Origin: Photobacterium aquae
Lineage (GTDB): Bacteria; Pseudomonadota; Gammaproteobacteria; Enterobacterales; Vibrionaceae
Assembly (NCBI RefSeq): GCF_001029445.1
Contig: NZ_LDOT01000001.1
Coordinates: 124,001-188,000 of the forward strand
DNA: 64,000 nt
Reading direction: 5' to 3'
Of this stretch, positions 1-9,322 are shown piece by piece. Position 1 is the first letter of the stretch; each line of letters begins with the position of its first letter. Under the pieces are notes generated by a model. The model was given only the letters and a program-made list of their open reading frames with translations, was not told where the DNA came from and did not search any database. The translations under genes were made by a program, and so were the position numbers.

Positions 1-98
1 AGTACTTACCTGCGGGCATGGGAACTGACGGTAACATTGGGTATATTGTTCACCCTGCACCAATTAACCCGTCGATCCGACAATACGAGACAAGCACG

Positions 99-560
99 AT
101 GAGCATAACCATCAACGACATTCCGGAACTCGAAAACAATATGTCTTTCATGATGGGACTGGCCTACAAGCAATTTAGAACCCTCGCCAACCAGGTACTG
201 GCCGCCGAATGGGACATCACCCTCGAAATGCTCGGCGCACTGCGGGTACTGGCGCACCGGGGCGAGATCCCGCAACAGGCGCTGGCCGAAGCGCTGCACC
301 GAGAACGCTCGGTCACCAAGCGGCTGGTCGACAACTGCATCAAACGCGGACTGGTCGTGGCCAGAAAGAGCGAGACAAACAAGAAAGCACGCTATCTCGC
401 CCTCACCGAACAGGGGCAGGAAACCAAAACCCAAGCCCACCAGCGCCTGCAAGCGATTGTTGCCGATTACTACGCCCCGCTCTCGGCCGACGAGCAGCGA
501 TTGCTGCTGAGCCTGTGCAAAAAACTGATCAAAGATGACGTGATCATCGGGGCTGATTAA
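99..560 (+). CDS. MarR-family winged-helix transcriptional regulator
   Basis: The product is a 153-residue protein of the usual MarR length. The central part (about residues 35-105) has the winged-helix pattern: an ERSVTKRLVDNCIKRGL recognition helix followed by a wing with KSETNKKARYLALTEQG. MarR proteins are dimeric DNA-binding regulators that usually respond to small ligands. I chose the ATG at 99 (MSITIND); the frame is open back to about 18, but residues before 99 look non-coding, and the ATG at 141 is also possible. The gene lies directly upstream of, and in the same direction as, PTS genes. A role in their control is inference from position only. Confidence 0.8.
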   Translation: MSITINDIPELENNMSFMMGLAYKQFRTLANQVLAAEWDITLEMLGALRVLAHRGEIPQQALAEALHRERSVTKRLVDNCIKRGLVVARKSETNKKARYLALTEQGQETKTQAHQRLQAIVADYYAPLSADEQRLLLSLCKKLIKDDVIIGAD

Positions 561-682
561 CACCCCGGGGAAAAATGCCACATTCTTAACGCAACTCAAT
601 GTGCGGATGTACATTCCGTGCTACATCTACGGCATTCGCTCCCGCGCAGTCGCGTTGGGATGATGACTATTCAGGAAAGAAA

Positions 683-991
683 ATGAAGATTGTTGCTGTT
701 ACAGCCTGCCCGACAGGCATTGCCCATACCTACATGGCTGCGGTAGAGCTTAAAAAAACGGCCCAGCAGCTCGGGATCCAAATCATGGTTGAGACCCAAG
801 GCGCGATGGGGATCGAGAACCAGCTGAGCATTCAAGATATCGGCAAGGCCGATATCGTTCTCATCGCATCGGATATCGAAATAGAGCACAGGGCACGATT
901 CACCGGCAGCAAAATCCATTGTGTCACGATCGAAGAAGTTCTGACCGATCCAATAAGCGTACTGAACCGCTGCAAGGCCCTGTGTGCCTAA
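683..991 (+). CDS. PTS fructose-family EIIB subunit
   Basis: This is a stand-alone 102-residue EIIB domain. It begins MKIVAVTACPTGIAHTYM, the classic fructose-type IIB motif, with the phospho-accepting cysteine at residue 9. In the family this cysteine takes phosphate from EIIA and passes it to sugar held by a membrane EIIC. The ATG at 683 has a purine-rich ribosome site (CAGGAAAGA) in front; an earlier in-frame start at 599 would add residues with no family similarity. The next gene starts within 5 bases of the stop, so the two are co-transcribed. No stand-alone EIIC follows, so the partner is probably the EIIABC at 3080 or a transporter elsewhere. Confidence 0.88.
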   Translation: MKIVAVTACPTGIAHTYMAAVELKKTAQQLGIQIMVETQGAMGIENQLSIQDIGKADIVLIASDIEIEHRARFTGSKIHCVTIEEVLTDPISVLNRCKALCA

Positions 992-995
992 GGCC

Positions 996-1817
996 ATGAA
1001 CATAGAACGCCGCATTACCTTCTTCCTTGGCGAGGAAGGTATTCCCGCCTGGATGCTCAACCGGCTGAAAACGCTTGCCCACTATTTCAAAGCCGTGGTG
1101 GTAATGCGCAATATCTCGCGGCTCAATATTGCCAATGCCGAACAACCGATGCAGATGATGAGCCTTGGCTCGCGGCCGGGCGATCTTTGCCAACTGCTGA
1201 TCGAAGGGACAGACGCCGAGCTGGCGTGCATGACCCTGACCAATTTTATTGCCGAACACTGCCGCCTGATCAACAGCAGCTACCGCCAGCAGCCACACCG
1301 GCCAACGCCCACAACACCGCTGCCGTTCCCGTTCAGCCTCCACCACCTCGCACCATGCACAGACAAGAACGCCCAGCTGCAGGCCATTAGCCGCCTTGTC
1401 ATCATCGCTGAAAAAGAGCAGCAAGACGCACCTCCCCATCCTGACGACATCGCCACCGCAACCCGCCAGCTATTCGAACAGCTCACGGCCCGCGAGTCGG
1501 TCTCCTCGACGGCGATGGGCAACGGCATCGCCCTGCCCCATGTGCTTAGCCCGCTTGTCAGCCAGCCCCATATCAGTGTCACGGCCCTCGATACCCCATT
1601 GGACTGGGGATCACAACGCGGACCGGTCCACCGCATCGTCGGGCTGGTGCTACCCGCACCGCCACAGCGACCGCATCTCGAGGCTTTTTCGTCTTTCTCA
1701 CAACAGCTGCTTGTGACCAAATATTGCCAAGCGCTCGGCGACAACACCCACCCGGATGTACTCGAGGCGATCATCGTCCATGCCCTTGCCGCCCCCTTTG
1801 ACCGGCGCGCCCCGTAG
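996..1817 (+). CDS. HPr-like / PTS EIIA (fructose-type) fusion protein with degenerate HPr domain
   Basis: The 273-residue product has two parts. The C-terminal part (about 130-270) is a type-2 EIIA domain with GIALPHV carrying the phospho-histidine near residue 182. The N-terminal 90 residues resemble HPr (FLGEEG, later LGSRPGDL and IEGTDAE), but the GLHARP active-site motif is replaced by GIPAWM, so the HPr histidine is absent. The linker (about 95-130) is rich in proline, threonine and histidine. A GTG at 984 could also start the protein and would overlap the EIIB gene by 8 bases; I prefer the ATG at 996. It probably phosphorylates the EIIB next door, while the HPr-like part may only bind or regulate. 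Confidence 0.8.
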   Translation: MNIERRITFFLGEEGIPAWMLNRLKTLAHYFKAVVVMRNISRLNIANAEQPMQMMSLGSRPGDLCQLLIEGTDAELACMTLTNFIAEHCRLINSSYRQQPHRPTPTTPLPFPFSLHHLAPCTDKNAQLQAISRLVIIAEKEQQDAPPHPDDIATATRQLFEQLTARESVSSTAMGNGIALPHVLSPLVSQPHISVTALDTPLDWGSQRGPVHRIVGLVLPAPPQRPHLEAFSSFSQQLLVTKYCQALGDNTHPDVLEAIIVHALAAPFDRRAP

Positions 1818-1820
1818 CGG

Positions 1821-2675
1821 CTACGAACTGGCCCGGTAGTCTGAGGGGGTCATCCCCGTTTTCTGCTTGAACACCCGGTAGAAATAGTTCACATCCTGAA
1901 AACCGCATCGGGTAGCAACCTCGCTCAGGCGGAAGGTGTATTTCTTGAGCATGAACTTGGCCCGCTCGATACGCACCCAGGTGATGTAATCAGCCATGCG
2001 CATATGCCCTTGTTGCCGAAAGAGGCGAGAGAGGTGGTTGGGGGTAATATTGAACCGCTTGGCGATAGAATCCCTGCCGATAGGCCGATGGAAATTCTCC
2101 TGAATATAGATACAGATCCCCTGATAGAGATCCTCGCTGCGTTTTTTGCTGCCTCTGGCCGGTGAGAGTAACATCTGCTGGCTGTAGCTAAGCAGGGCCT
2201 GCAGCAGGTACTCGTCCATAGGTTTCTTGTGCGGCTCTTTTGCCAAGGCATTGAGGGCAGCCAGAATATGGTCTATCGCATAGCCTGTACGGGTCTGGAT
2301 ACTGTATTTCTGCACATCGTAGAACCCCGACTGCTCCTTGGCCTTACTCACCAGACTAAACCCCAATTGGCGACGGCCGAACAACAGGCTCAGTACCGAG
2401 CAGTCAGTATCCCACATCGGCTTGTTCCAACTATTAGGCGGAATGTACAGTGCGTCGCCCGCCATAATACTGACTTCGGTGATCCCGTGATCGGGATCTT
2501 CAAGCATATTGATGTACTCACCGTGGATCACCATCTCAAGCCGGGGGAAGTTGACCTGGTAACTAAACTGGGGCGGGGTATGGAGATCGCCGCCAAACCA
2601 AATTTGGTTGAAATGCTCCCGCTCGCAAAGCAGGTTCTCAAGCAGGTGTTGGAATACTTGGCCCATCACAATCAT
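1821..2675 (-). CDS. AraC-family regulator with cupin-like N-terminal sensor
   Basis: The product is a 284-residue protein with an N-terminal cupin-like ligand-binding half (about 25-110, GDALYIPPNSWNKPMWDT) and a C-terminal double helix-turn-helix (about 185-282) ending in FKQKTGMTPSDYR, the AraC signature. It converges on the EIIA gene, with 3 bases between stops, and diverges from the EIIABC gene across a 400-base control region. An AraC regulator at this position also occurs in the V. cholerae mannose PTS locus, so control of the transporter at 3080 is likely. No strong ribosome site precedes the ATG at 2675; the second ATG at 2666 is nearly as good. Confidence 0.85.
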   Translation of the reverse strand: MIVMGQVFQHLLENLLCEREHFNQIWFGGDLHTPPQFSYQVNFPRLEMVIHGEYINMLEDPDHGITEVSIMAGDALYIPPNSWNKPMWDTDCSVLSLLFGRRQLGFSLVSKAKEQSGFYDVQKYSIQTRTGYAIDHILAALNALAKEPHKKPMDEYLLQALLSYSQQMLLSPARGSKKRSEDLYQGICIYIQENFHRPIGRDSIAKRFNITPNHLSRLFRQQGHMRMADYITWVRIERAKFMLKKYTFRLSEVATRCGFQDVNYFYRVFKQKTGMTPSDYRASS

Positions 2676-3079
2676 TCATGGCAATAACAAGGCAGGCATT
2701 ATTACCCGCCACCAGAACCTCAGCCAGTTTTATACTGTTGCAGGGCGAATTTGCGTGAACCCGATCACCAAAATATCCCCTTACACCTAGCTATTTGTTG
2801 TTACTTAACTCTAGTTTTTATTATGACACCAAATAAAAACACACTGTAAGCAGCATCCAAACAAACCAACTAAATAACTGATTTATAATAAATTAATATT
2901 GTTAGCAGATAACAAAACCATCAATATGTCATATGAGAATTAGATCACACTATGCTACCTAGGTTACAAATATCCAGTAATTGCCCCTCTGGTACACTAT
3001 AAACGAACCTGCAATATCGCTGAAAATATCCCCAACGGCACAACAAGCCGAATAATAATTCTCATAAGGGGGAACGCTC
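2676..3079. promoter_or_regulatory. Divergent control region between the AraC gene and EIIABC
   Basis: This 404-base AT-rich spacer separates the divergent regulator and transporter genes, so it should hold both promoters and the AraC operator. A CRP-like site lies near its middle (listed separately). The ribosome site of the transporter (AAGGGGGAACG) is at its right end. I saw no open reading frame of note. The operator itself could not be placed by eye. Confidence 0.6.
2934..2949 (+). promoter_or_regulatory. Predicted CRP-cAMP binding site
   Basis: TGAGA, six bases, then TCACA matches the CRP half-site arrangement TGTGA-N6-TCACA with one mismatch. It lies 130 bases upstream of the EIIABC start, a sensible place for catabolite control of a sugar PTS gene. 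The prediction rests on the motif alone. Confidence 0.6.
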
Positions 3080-4981
3080 ATGATCACCAATTTGATTAAT
3101 GAGAAGCTAATTTGCCTGAACCTGAAGGCAACCAGCAAAGAAGAGGTCTTTGTCGAAATGATCGAGCTGCTGCACCAGCAGGGACGTGTCAGCGACAAAC
3201 AACAATTCCTGGCCGACATCCACGCCCGCGAAGAGCTGGGCAATACCGGTTTTGAGGACGGCGTCGCCCTTCCCCACGCCAAGAGCGCCGCCGTTGCCGA
3301 ACCGGCCGTTGCCATCGGTGTGAGCCGTAGCGGCATTGAATACGGAGCCGAAGACGGCCTGCCATCCAAACTCTTTTTCATGATTGCCTCGCCAGACGGC
3401 GGAGCCAACCACCATATCGAAGTACTGGCAGAACTTTCGTCCAAGCTGATCGAAGACGGCTTCATCGATGCCTTCCTCAAAGCGGAGAGCGAATCAGAAG
3501 CACTTGGCCTGCTACTGCAAAAAACCGAAACCGCCGATACCCCCGTTGCCAACAAAGGCCTGCTGATCGGTGTGACCGGCTGTCCTGCCGGTGTTGCCCA
3601 CACCTACCTTGCCGCTGAGGCACTAGAGAAAGGGGCAGCCGAACTGGGCTATGAAATCAAAGTCGAAACCAACGGTTCCATCGGGGTGAAAAACAGCCCG
3701 ACAGCCGAGGAGATCGCCCGCGCCGAAGCCATCATTGTAAGCTGCGACAAGCAGGTAGACATGGCTCGCTTTGCCGGCAAGCGCCTGATCAAAACAGGCG
3801 TAAAAGCCCCGATCAAAGATGCCAAAGGTCTAATTGGCCAAGCACTGGAAGCGCCCGCCTACCAGGTATCCGGCGACGAAAAACCGGCAGAAACCACAAG
3901 CAAAGCCTCGCAGGCTCGTTCTGATCTGTACCGCTACCTGATGAACGGCGTATCGCATATGATCCCGTTCGTGGTAACCGGCGGTTTGCTCATTGCATTG
4001 GCACTGGCAATCGGTGGCGAACCATCCGCTGGCGGTATGCAAATCCCTGACGGCAGCATGTGGAACCAAGTGCTGAACGTGGGTGTGGTTGCCTTTACCC
4101 TGATGATCCCAATTCTGGCCGGTTACATTGCCTATGCGATTGCTGACCGCCCTGCACTGGCTCCGGGCCTGATTGGTGGCTGGATTGCCAACAACGGTTC
4201 TTTCTACGGCGCCGAAGCGGGTACCGGTTTCATCGGTGCGATTGTCGCAGGCCTGCTGGTAGGTTACTTCGTTAAGTTCATCGTGAACATCAACTACCAC
4301 AAGTTCATCCAGCCGCTGGTGCCTATCATGATTGCACCTATCACCGGCTCTCTGTTCATCGCGGGTATGTTCATCTTCGTTATCGGTGCGCCAATCGCCA
4401 GCCTGATGGACGGCCTAACCGCTATGCTGACCAACATGAGCTCGGGTAACGTGATCCTACTGGGTATTGTACTGGGTGGCATGGCTGGCTTCGATATGGG
4501 TGGTCCATTCAACAAGGTCGCCTTCCTGTTCTCTGTCGGCATGATTGCAAGCGGTCAAACACAGTTCATGGGGGCGATGGCATGTGCTATCCCTGTTGCC
4601 CCTCTGGGTATGGCTCTGGCGACGGTTATCGGTCGCAAGTTCAACATCTTTGAACAGTCTGAAATCGAAGCAGGTAAAGCATCGGGCGCAATGGGCTTGG
4701 TGGGTATCTCTGAAGGTGCGATTCCATTCGCCGCGCAAGATCCAATGTCTGTGATTCCAGCCAACGTACTTGGCTCAATGGTTGCTGCGGTAATGGCGTT
4801 CTCATTCGGCATCACCAACAGCGTTGCCCACGGCGGCCCGGTTGTTGCCCTGCTAGGTGCCATGAACAAGCCGGTACTAGCCCTTGCCTGTATGGCTGCG
4901 GGTGCTGTTGTTACCGCGCTGGTTGCAGTCTCTCTGAAGAAAATGCGTCAGGCCAAAGCACAGCAAGAAGCAATAGCATAA
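3080..4981 (+). CDS. PTS fructose-family EIIABC permease, probably mannose-specific
   Basis: A 633-residue membrane phosphotransferase takes up a hexose and phosphorylates it. Domains in order: EIIA (about 1-150, phospho-histidine 66 in GVALPHAK), EIIB (about 158-260, cysteine 168 in GVTGCPAGVAHTY), and a multi-span EIIC (about 280-625). This is the usual length for a FruA-type fusion. The ATG at 3080 has a strong ribosome site. Family membership alone suggests fructose, but manA follows immediately and the order EIIB, EIIA, AraC, EIIABC, manA is that of the V. cholerae mannose locus, so mannose is the more likely substrate. A terminator separates it from manA, so manA may depend on read-through or its own promoter. 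Confidence 0.92.
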   Translation: MITNLINEKLICLNLKATSKEEVFVEMIELLHQQGRVSDKQQFLADIHAREELGNTGFEDGVALPHAKSAAVAEPAVAIGVSRSGIEYGAEDGLPSKLFFMIASPDGGANHHIEVLAELSSKLIEDGFIDAFLKAESESEALGLLLQKTETADTPVANKGLLIGVTGCPAGVAHTYLAAEALEKGAAELGYEIKVETNGSIGVKNSPTAEEIARAEAIIVSCDKQVDMARFAGKRLIKTGVKAPIKDAKGLIGQALEAPAYQVSGDEKPAETTSKASQARSDLYRYLMNGVSHMIPFVVTGGLLIALALAIGGEPSAGGMQIPDGSMWNQVLNVGVVAFTLMIPILAGYIAYAIADRPALAPGLIGGWIANNGSFYGAEAGTGFIGAIVAGLLVGYFVKFIVNINYHKFIQPLVPIMIAPITGSLFIAGMFIFVIGAPIASLMDGLTAMLTNMSSGNVILLGIVLGGMAGFDMGGPFNKVAFLFSVGMIASGQTQFMGAMACAIPVAPLGMALATVIGRKFNIFEQSEIEAGKASGAMGLVGISEGAIPFAAQDPMSVIPANVLGSMVAAVMAFSFGITNSVAHGGPVVALLGAMNKPVLALACMAAGAVVTALVAVSLKKMRQAKAQQEAIA

Positions 4982-5045
4982 ATCCCCCTCTGCCGGTGTC
5001 CACGGAGCCGGCAGGTCTATGGGCATACCGAGTGATATGCCCGCC

Positions 5046-5074
5046 AAGCTCCCTCCCGTCGAGGGAGCTTTTTT
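5046..5074 (+). terminator. Rho-independent terminator after EIIABC
   Basis: A perfect 10-bp stem (AAGCTCCCTC with GAGGGAGCTT, loop CCGTC) is followed by a run of T. It lies 65 bases after the EIIABC stop. Confidence 0.9.
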
Positions 5075-5229
5075 ACCCGCTCTTCCCGCGAATCGTTAAA
5101 AATTTCAGGCCAACTTTGATAAGATGCGTTGAGTGATATAAATACCCATACGATACCCACTTCCTTAGTCTCCATCACCGCACCGAAGTGACGGGCATTA
5201 ACGAAATCGGTATTACACTAAGGAACGCC

Positions 5230-6432
5230 ATGACAACCGCAACTTCTTCCCCGCGTTTTTTCCGCATGCACAACATCATTCAGGACTACGCATGGGGTAG
5301 CACCACCTCTATTACCGAGCTTTTCGGCTTTGCCAACCCAGAGCAAAAGCCACAGGCGGAGATCTGGATGGGTGCGCACCCGAACGGCTGCTCTACCATC
5401 GAGGTCAATGCCACGCCGACCCTGCTCTCTGATTTTATCAGCAATGACATGGCAGCCCTTATCGGCCCACAAACTGCCGAGCAGTTCGGCGAACTGCCAT
5501 ACCTGTTCAAAGTCCTTGCCGCAGAGAAAGCACTGTCTATTCAGGTGCACCCAAGCAAGGTGCAGGCCGAGGCAGGCTTTGCCAAAGAAGAAGAACTAGG
5601 CGTTGCACGTACCGCAGGCAACCGCAACTACAAAGATCCCAACCACAAGCCCGAGCTGGTATATGCCCTGACGCCTTATCAGGCGATGAACGGTTTCCGC
5701 CCTTATACTGAGATTGTCAGCCTCTTCAATGCCCTGTCTATCAGCGAGCTAGCCGAGTTGGTTGCCGCGCTGGAGGGCAACCAGAACGAACAAGGTCTGG
5801 AGCGTTTCTTCGAAGCCATGCTGTCACTGACAGGCGACACCAAAGACAGCGCGGTTGCCAAGCTGCTGGTGCATGCCGAAAACCATCAGGACGATGAGCT
5901 CTTCGCCCTTATCCTTGAGCTGGCAAGCCAGTACCCGGGCGATATCGGCCTGTTCGGCCCGCTGATGCTAAATACCCTGACCCTGCAGCCGGGCGAGGCG
6001 ATGTTCCTCAACGCCTGCACCCCGCACGCCTACATTAAAGGCACCGGCCTTGAAATCATGGCCAACTCCGACAACGTTCTGCGCGCGGGCCTCACGCCGA
6101 AATATATGGACGTTCCGGAGCTGGTAGCCTGCACCCGCTGCGTGCCAATGCCTGCCGAAACCCTGCTGCTGGCGCCTACGCGCGAACAAGGTGCCGAGCA
6201 CTACCCGATCCCAGTGCCAGACTTCAAGTTCAGCGTCTACCAAGGCGAGCAGGCATTTGTGCTAACCACCCACAGCGCGGAAATCCTGCTGGCCATTGAT
6301 GCGCCGCTGACCGTCTCTCACCAAAGTGGTGACACGCTCACCGTGGAAAAGGGCGAGTCTATCTTCATTCCGGCAAACACCGGCCGTTTTGAAGCAAGTT
6401 CAACAGGCCGCTTCGCCCGCGCCTACAACTAA
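5230..6432 (+). CDS. manA: Mannose-6-phosphate isomerase, class I
   Basis: A 400-residue zinc enzyme interconverts mannose 6-phosphate and fructose 6-phosphate, feeding imported mannose into glycolysis. Zinc-site motifs are visible: IQVHPSK (Gln and His), HKPELVYAL (Glu) and CTPHAYIKG (His), with the following SDNVLRAGLTPK typical of class I. The ATG at 5230 follows an AAGGAA ribosome site; the frame is open to 5188 but the extra 14 residues lack support. The gene lies directly after the PTS permease, consistent with mannose use. The last 67 bases of the gene and the terminator behind it are present a second time at 16650-16804. Confidence 0.94.
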   Translation: MTTATSSPRFFRMHNIIQDYAWGSTTSITELFGFANPEQKPQAEIWMGAHPNGCSTIEVNATPTLLSDFISNDMAALIGPQTAEQFGELPYLFKVLAAEKALSIQVHPSKVQAEAGFAKEEELGVARTAGNRNYKDPNHKPELVYALTPYQAMNGFRPYTEIVSLFNALSISELAELVAALEGNQNEQGLERFFEAMLSLTGDTKDSAVAKLLVHAENHQDDELFALILELASQYPGDIGLFGPLMLNTLTLQPGEAMFLNACTPHAYIKGTGLEIMANSDNVLRAGLTPKYMDVPELVACTRCVPMPAETLLLAPTREQGAEHYPIPVPDFKFSVYQGEQAFVLTTHSAEILLAIDAPLTVSHQSGDTLTVEKGESIFIPANTGRFEASSTGRFARAYN

Positions 6433-6520
6433 TTGTCGCCGCCCCTCGTTGCTGGCAATAATGACAAGATAAAACACAAAAGGCCTGAGCAATTCAGGCC
6501 TTTTTATTGGTTGCTCTATC
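6366..6520 (+). repeat. Direct repeat, copy 1 (manA 3' end plus terminator)
   Basis: These 155 bases hold the manA C-terminal codons, stop, spacer and terminator. They recur in the same orientation at 16650-16804 with five substitutions and no gaps (about 97% identity, offset exactly 10,284). Both edges end abruptly. Direct repeats of a gene's 3' end around foreign DNA are typical of site-specific integration. Confidence 0.95.
6480..6505 (+). terminator. Rho-independent terminator after manA
   Basis: The stem AAGGCCTGA with TCAGGCCTT (loop GCAAT) runs into a T tract. An identical copy lies at 16764-16789 within the second repeat. Confidence 0.92.
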
Positions 6521-6680
6521 CGCGCAATAGAAGATTAGCATTGCACCATAAGGACGGTAATTCATTCCGTCATCGGCAACAGTCAACCAATGGACGATTT
6601 ATAATCTGATAACAGGATGCGACGCTTACCCACTATGTTTTTCTTGACCACTATCTACATTTTGAAGGAGGAACATTACA

Positions 6681-7964
6681 TTAACTATTCAGACTCATAA
6701 CTGTTTTTGAAACGTTCTCAGCCCCTTTATATATTTCGTTCATAACAGTAGATACTTCAGACATTTTTGTACTTCCAACTTCCGATACGGTTGCAACCTC
6801 ATGCATGAAGTGAGTAATCTCCGTCGTTAATTCTTGGTTTTCATCAAATATATGGGTAATTTCTGCTGTTGATTCTGCTGTTCTTGATGCCAGTTTTCTA
6901 ACTTCATCAGCAACCACAGCGAATCCTCGCCCTTGCTCACCCGCCCTCGCGGCTTCGATTGCTGCATTCAGTGCCAGCAGGTTTGTCTGATCTGCAATAC
7001 CTTTAATCGTCAAAACGGTTTGAGATATGTTATATGACTTTTCATTTAGCTCTGCCATTTTATCCACTGCGGCGGAAATTTTATCACTAATAACATGTGA
7101 TATTTCAACCGATTCTTGCAGTAATTTAGAACCGTCAAGTGCAATTTGAGACGTTTCAACTGATGTACTGTAGGCAATTTCTGATGTTTGTGAAACAGCC
7201 AAATTACGCTCTACTTGCTTGGTAACATCTGAAGCAAATTTAATTACACTAACTATATCCCCACATTCATTTAATATAGGATTATAAGTCGCTTCAATCC
7301 AAACATTTTCTCCGAAAGCATCTTTTCGAAGAAACTGGCCGCTTTTATACACTCCTCTTCTCAAATCCTCCCAAAAATCAGGGTTTTCATTATAAAAGTC
7401 ATCATAGCAGAACATTTTATGATGATGGCCAATAATGTCTCTTTCTTGATATTTTAAAACATTCAGGAAATTTTCATTAGCACCAATAACTATGCCATCA
7501 ACAGAAAACTCTATTACTGCCATTGATTTGTTGAGCGCATCAATAATACTTTTATTTTTAGCATCATCTTTATGCAAACTAGTAACATCGCTTGCAATTT
7601 TCAATATTTTATCAATATGTCCATCATGATCTTTTATGGGGATATAGTTGGCTAGAAAAATAACATGGCTACCATCTTTGCATATACATGTAAATGAACC
7701 ATCAAGAGATTCACCCAAGCCTAATGCGAGCCAAAACTCCTTATATGCATTAGTCCTAGTATCATTTGGGTCATATAGCACACTATGATGCTTACCCGTG
7801 ATTTCATTCAAATCATAGCCAGTTATTGTTAAAAACCTATCACTAGCAGTAACAATATAACCATGCTTATCAAACTCTATACTTATAGTATTATCAACGA
7901 TAGCATCGTATACACCACCATTAGATAACAATTCATGTTTTTCTTTTTTCTTCTTGAAGAACAT
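6681..7964 (-). CDS. Cytoplasmic chemoreceptor, PAS-PAS-MCP signal (BdlA-like)
   Basis: A 427-residue soluble chemoreceptor. Two PAS domains (about 15-130 and 140-255) precede an MCP signalling hairpin whose conserved tip reads [21 protein letters not shown]. No membrane segment or signal peptide is visible. The architecture and length match BdlA of Pseudomonas aeruginosa, a PAS-PAS-MCP protein of biofilm dispersal, and also Aer-like energy sensors. PAS cofactors (haem, FAD) cannot be assigned from sequence. I chose the ATG at 7964 over a GTG at 7973. The gene is AT-rich compared with manA and is the first gene inside the repeat-bounded block. Confidence 0.88.
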   Translation of the reverse strand: MFFKKKKEKHELLSNGGVYDAIVDNTISIEFDKHGYIVTASDRFLTITGYDLNEITGKHHSVLYDPNDTRTNAYKEFWLALGLGESLDGSFTCICKDGSHVIFLANYIPIKDHDGHIDKILKIASDVTSLHKDDAKNKSIIDALNKSMAVIEFSVDGIVIGANENFLNVLKYQERDIIGHHHKMFCYDDFYNENPDFWEDLRRGVYKSGQFLRKDAFGENVWIEATYNPILNECGDIVSVIKFASDVTKQVERNLAVSQTSEIAYSTSVETSQIALDGSKLLQESVEISHVISDKISAAVDKMAELNEKSYNISQTVLTIKGIADQTNLLALNAAIEAARAGEQGRGFAVVADEVRKLASRTAESTAEITHIFDENQELTTEITHFMHEVATVSEVGSTKMSEVSTVMNEIYKGAENVSKTVMSLNS

Positions 7965-8562
7965 AACTCTCACATCTCTATGTATATTATATTTATTTTT
8001 GTTTTCAATATATTATTAATCATCACAATAGACTTTATCTATCATGAAAACATGGTAATTCTAACCATTAGACATTATCGAAAGGAACTAGAAGGAATTA
8101 CAAACAAGAACTTTATTAGCAAGAATGAATCGGGATCACCTTTTTATTTGTAAGAAGTTTTATAAAACCATTCTATTCTTTTGATTATCTTCAGATTGAA
8201 GTCATCCAGATACAAACTAAGATACTCAGATATCAAGAACAGTAACGATATTAAAAAGCCAGAAAGCAAAGTACATTATGGATACGATAAGATTTTTTTA
8301 TCAACCTTTCTGCAATATGAAAAATCGAGAAAAAACAGAAAAAAATCACGAACACTTCACACTCGTCCATTTATAGTGACCGTAGCTTGGCAGCACTTAA
8401 AATTCAACGTAGCTAGGTATTGAATCCTAACTACGTTGAACACCAAGGAAACTTATAGAAATTATTATATTTTATCACCCAAAAGTTAAGAACCACCCCT
8501 GAACACAAGGAACGTGTTCACCTTTTGGTGATGTACACTATTTAGTTTTAACAGGAGATATA
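7965..8562. other. AT-rich intergenic region
   Basis: This 600-base AT-rich spacer separates the divergent chemoreceptor (minus) and small orphan gene (plus). Short frames at 7935-8153 and 8181-8423 lack ribosome sites and look accidental. The notable element is the inverted repeat at 8403-8440. Confidence 0.6.
8403..8440. repeat. 15-bp inverted repeat (hairpin)
   Basis: TTCAACGTAGCTAGG pairs with CCTAACTACGTTGAA at 14 of 15 positions (the other pair can be G-U in RNA), with an 8-base loop. No T run follows on the plus strand, so it is not a classical terminator. It lies 120 bases upstream of the orphan gene at 8563. Confidence 0.75.
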
Positions 8563-8904
8563 ATGTCATACGTTCAATACTTATTAAGCTACTCTGTTAA
8601 ACCATGTACAGATTATGAATGCGATAGAGAAAAGGCCAATAAAGTAAGGTCTAAAATTGCCAATATTACTGAATTAGGCTGGTTTAAATCACAAAATGTT
8701 GAAACAACATTTACCGGTAATTTCTTTATGGCAGAAGAATATTTAACAAATGATGAAAAAATTGCAGAATCTAAAAAATTCGTAAGATCAGAATTTATTC
8801 GAATCCTACGAGAATGTGAAGCTAGTAAGTATGATGTAAGAATAGAGTGTGAGATGATGGTAGATAAAATTGGTAAAAGTTTTTCTTTTTCTATTACTTA
8901 CTAA
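8563..8904 (+). CDS. Small orphan protein, function unknown
   Basis: A 113-residue soluble protein that I do not recognise. A clear ribosome site (AACAGGAGATATA) sits just before the ATG, which supports real expression. The sequence is rich in Lys, Glu and Ser, with cysteines in CTDYECDRE near the start and a second pair around RECEASKYDVRIECE, and predicted mixed alpha/beta character (SFSFSITY end). There is no signal peptide or membrane segment. It sits alone in the AT-rich block between two chemoreceptor genes on the other strand. It may be cargo of the inserted block. Confidence 0.7.
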   Translation: MSYVQYLLSYSVKPCTDYECDREKANKVRSKIANITELGWFKSQNVETTFTGNFFMAEEYLTNDEKIAESKKFVRSEFIRILRECEASKYDVRIECEMMVDKIGKSFSFSITY

Positions 8905-9322
8905 ACTTTATTTCAAAGTAAATTATATCTTTATCAATACACCCCATGCCAGAATGTTAACTATTTCTGGCATTATTAATGTAAAACCACACTTAAAACT
9001 TATGATATAAAAGTCACATATGGGAAATATAAACAACAAGACAAATAAATGAAACAATAAAACCAACAAACAAACATGTTAATGTATATAGTCTATGATC
9101 AATAACTAAAAAACTGATGACAAACAATATTGGTGGGATAGCCAATAATAATCTCATTGCTTTTTTATTCACGTCAGTTCTACCTTTGCAGTAAACAAAC
9201 CATATAAATTCGATATAATAGTAAACTTATCATTTACACTTAGCCATGAACTCTATGTTTGATATCAACAATAATTATGCATTAACCCTAAAATGAATAG
9301 TTTCCGCTTTTAATAATATTTG
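8905..9322. other. AT-rich intergenic region without recognised features
   Basis: This 418-base spacer lies between the convergent orphan gene and CZB chemoreceptor gene. I see no convincing reading frame, RNA or strong terminator; a short hairpin CCAGAATGTTAACTATTTCTGG around 8949-8970 is the only structure. Confidence 0.5.

Noticed and set aside
599..682. Longer start for the EIIB gene
   Set aside because: The extra 28 codons have no EIIB similarity, and the ATG at 683 has its own ribosome site.
7935..8423. Two short plus-strand frames of 72 and 80 codons
   Set aside because: They lack ribosome sites, their composition follows AT-rich spacer DNA, and the first overlaps the start of the chemoreceptor gene on the other strand.
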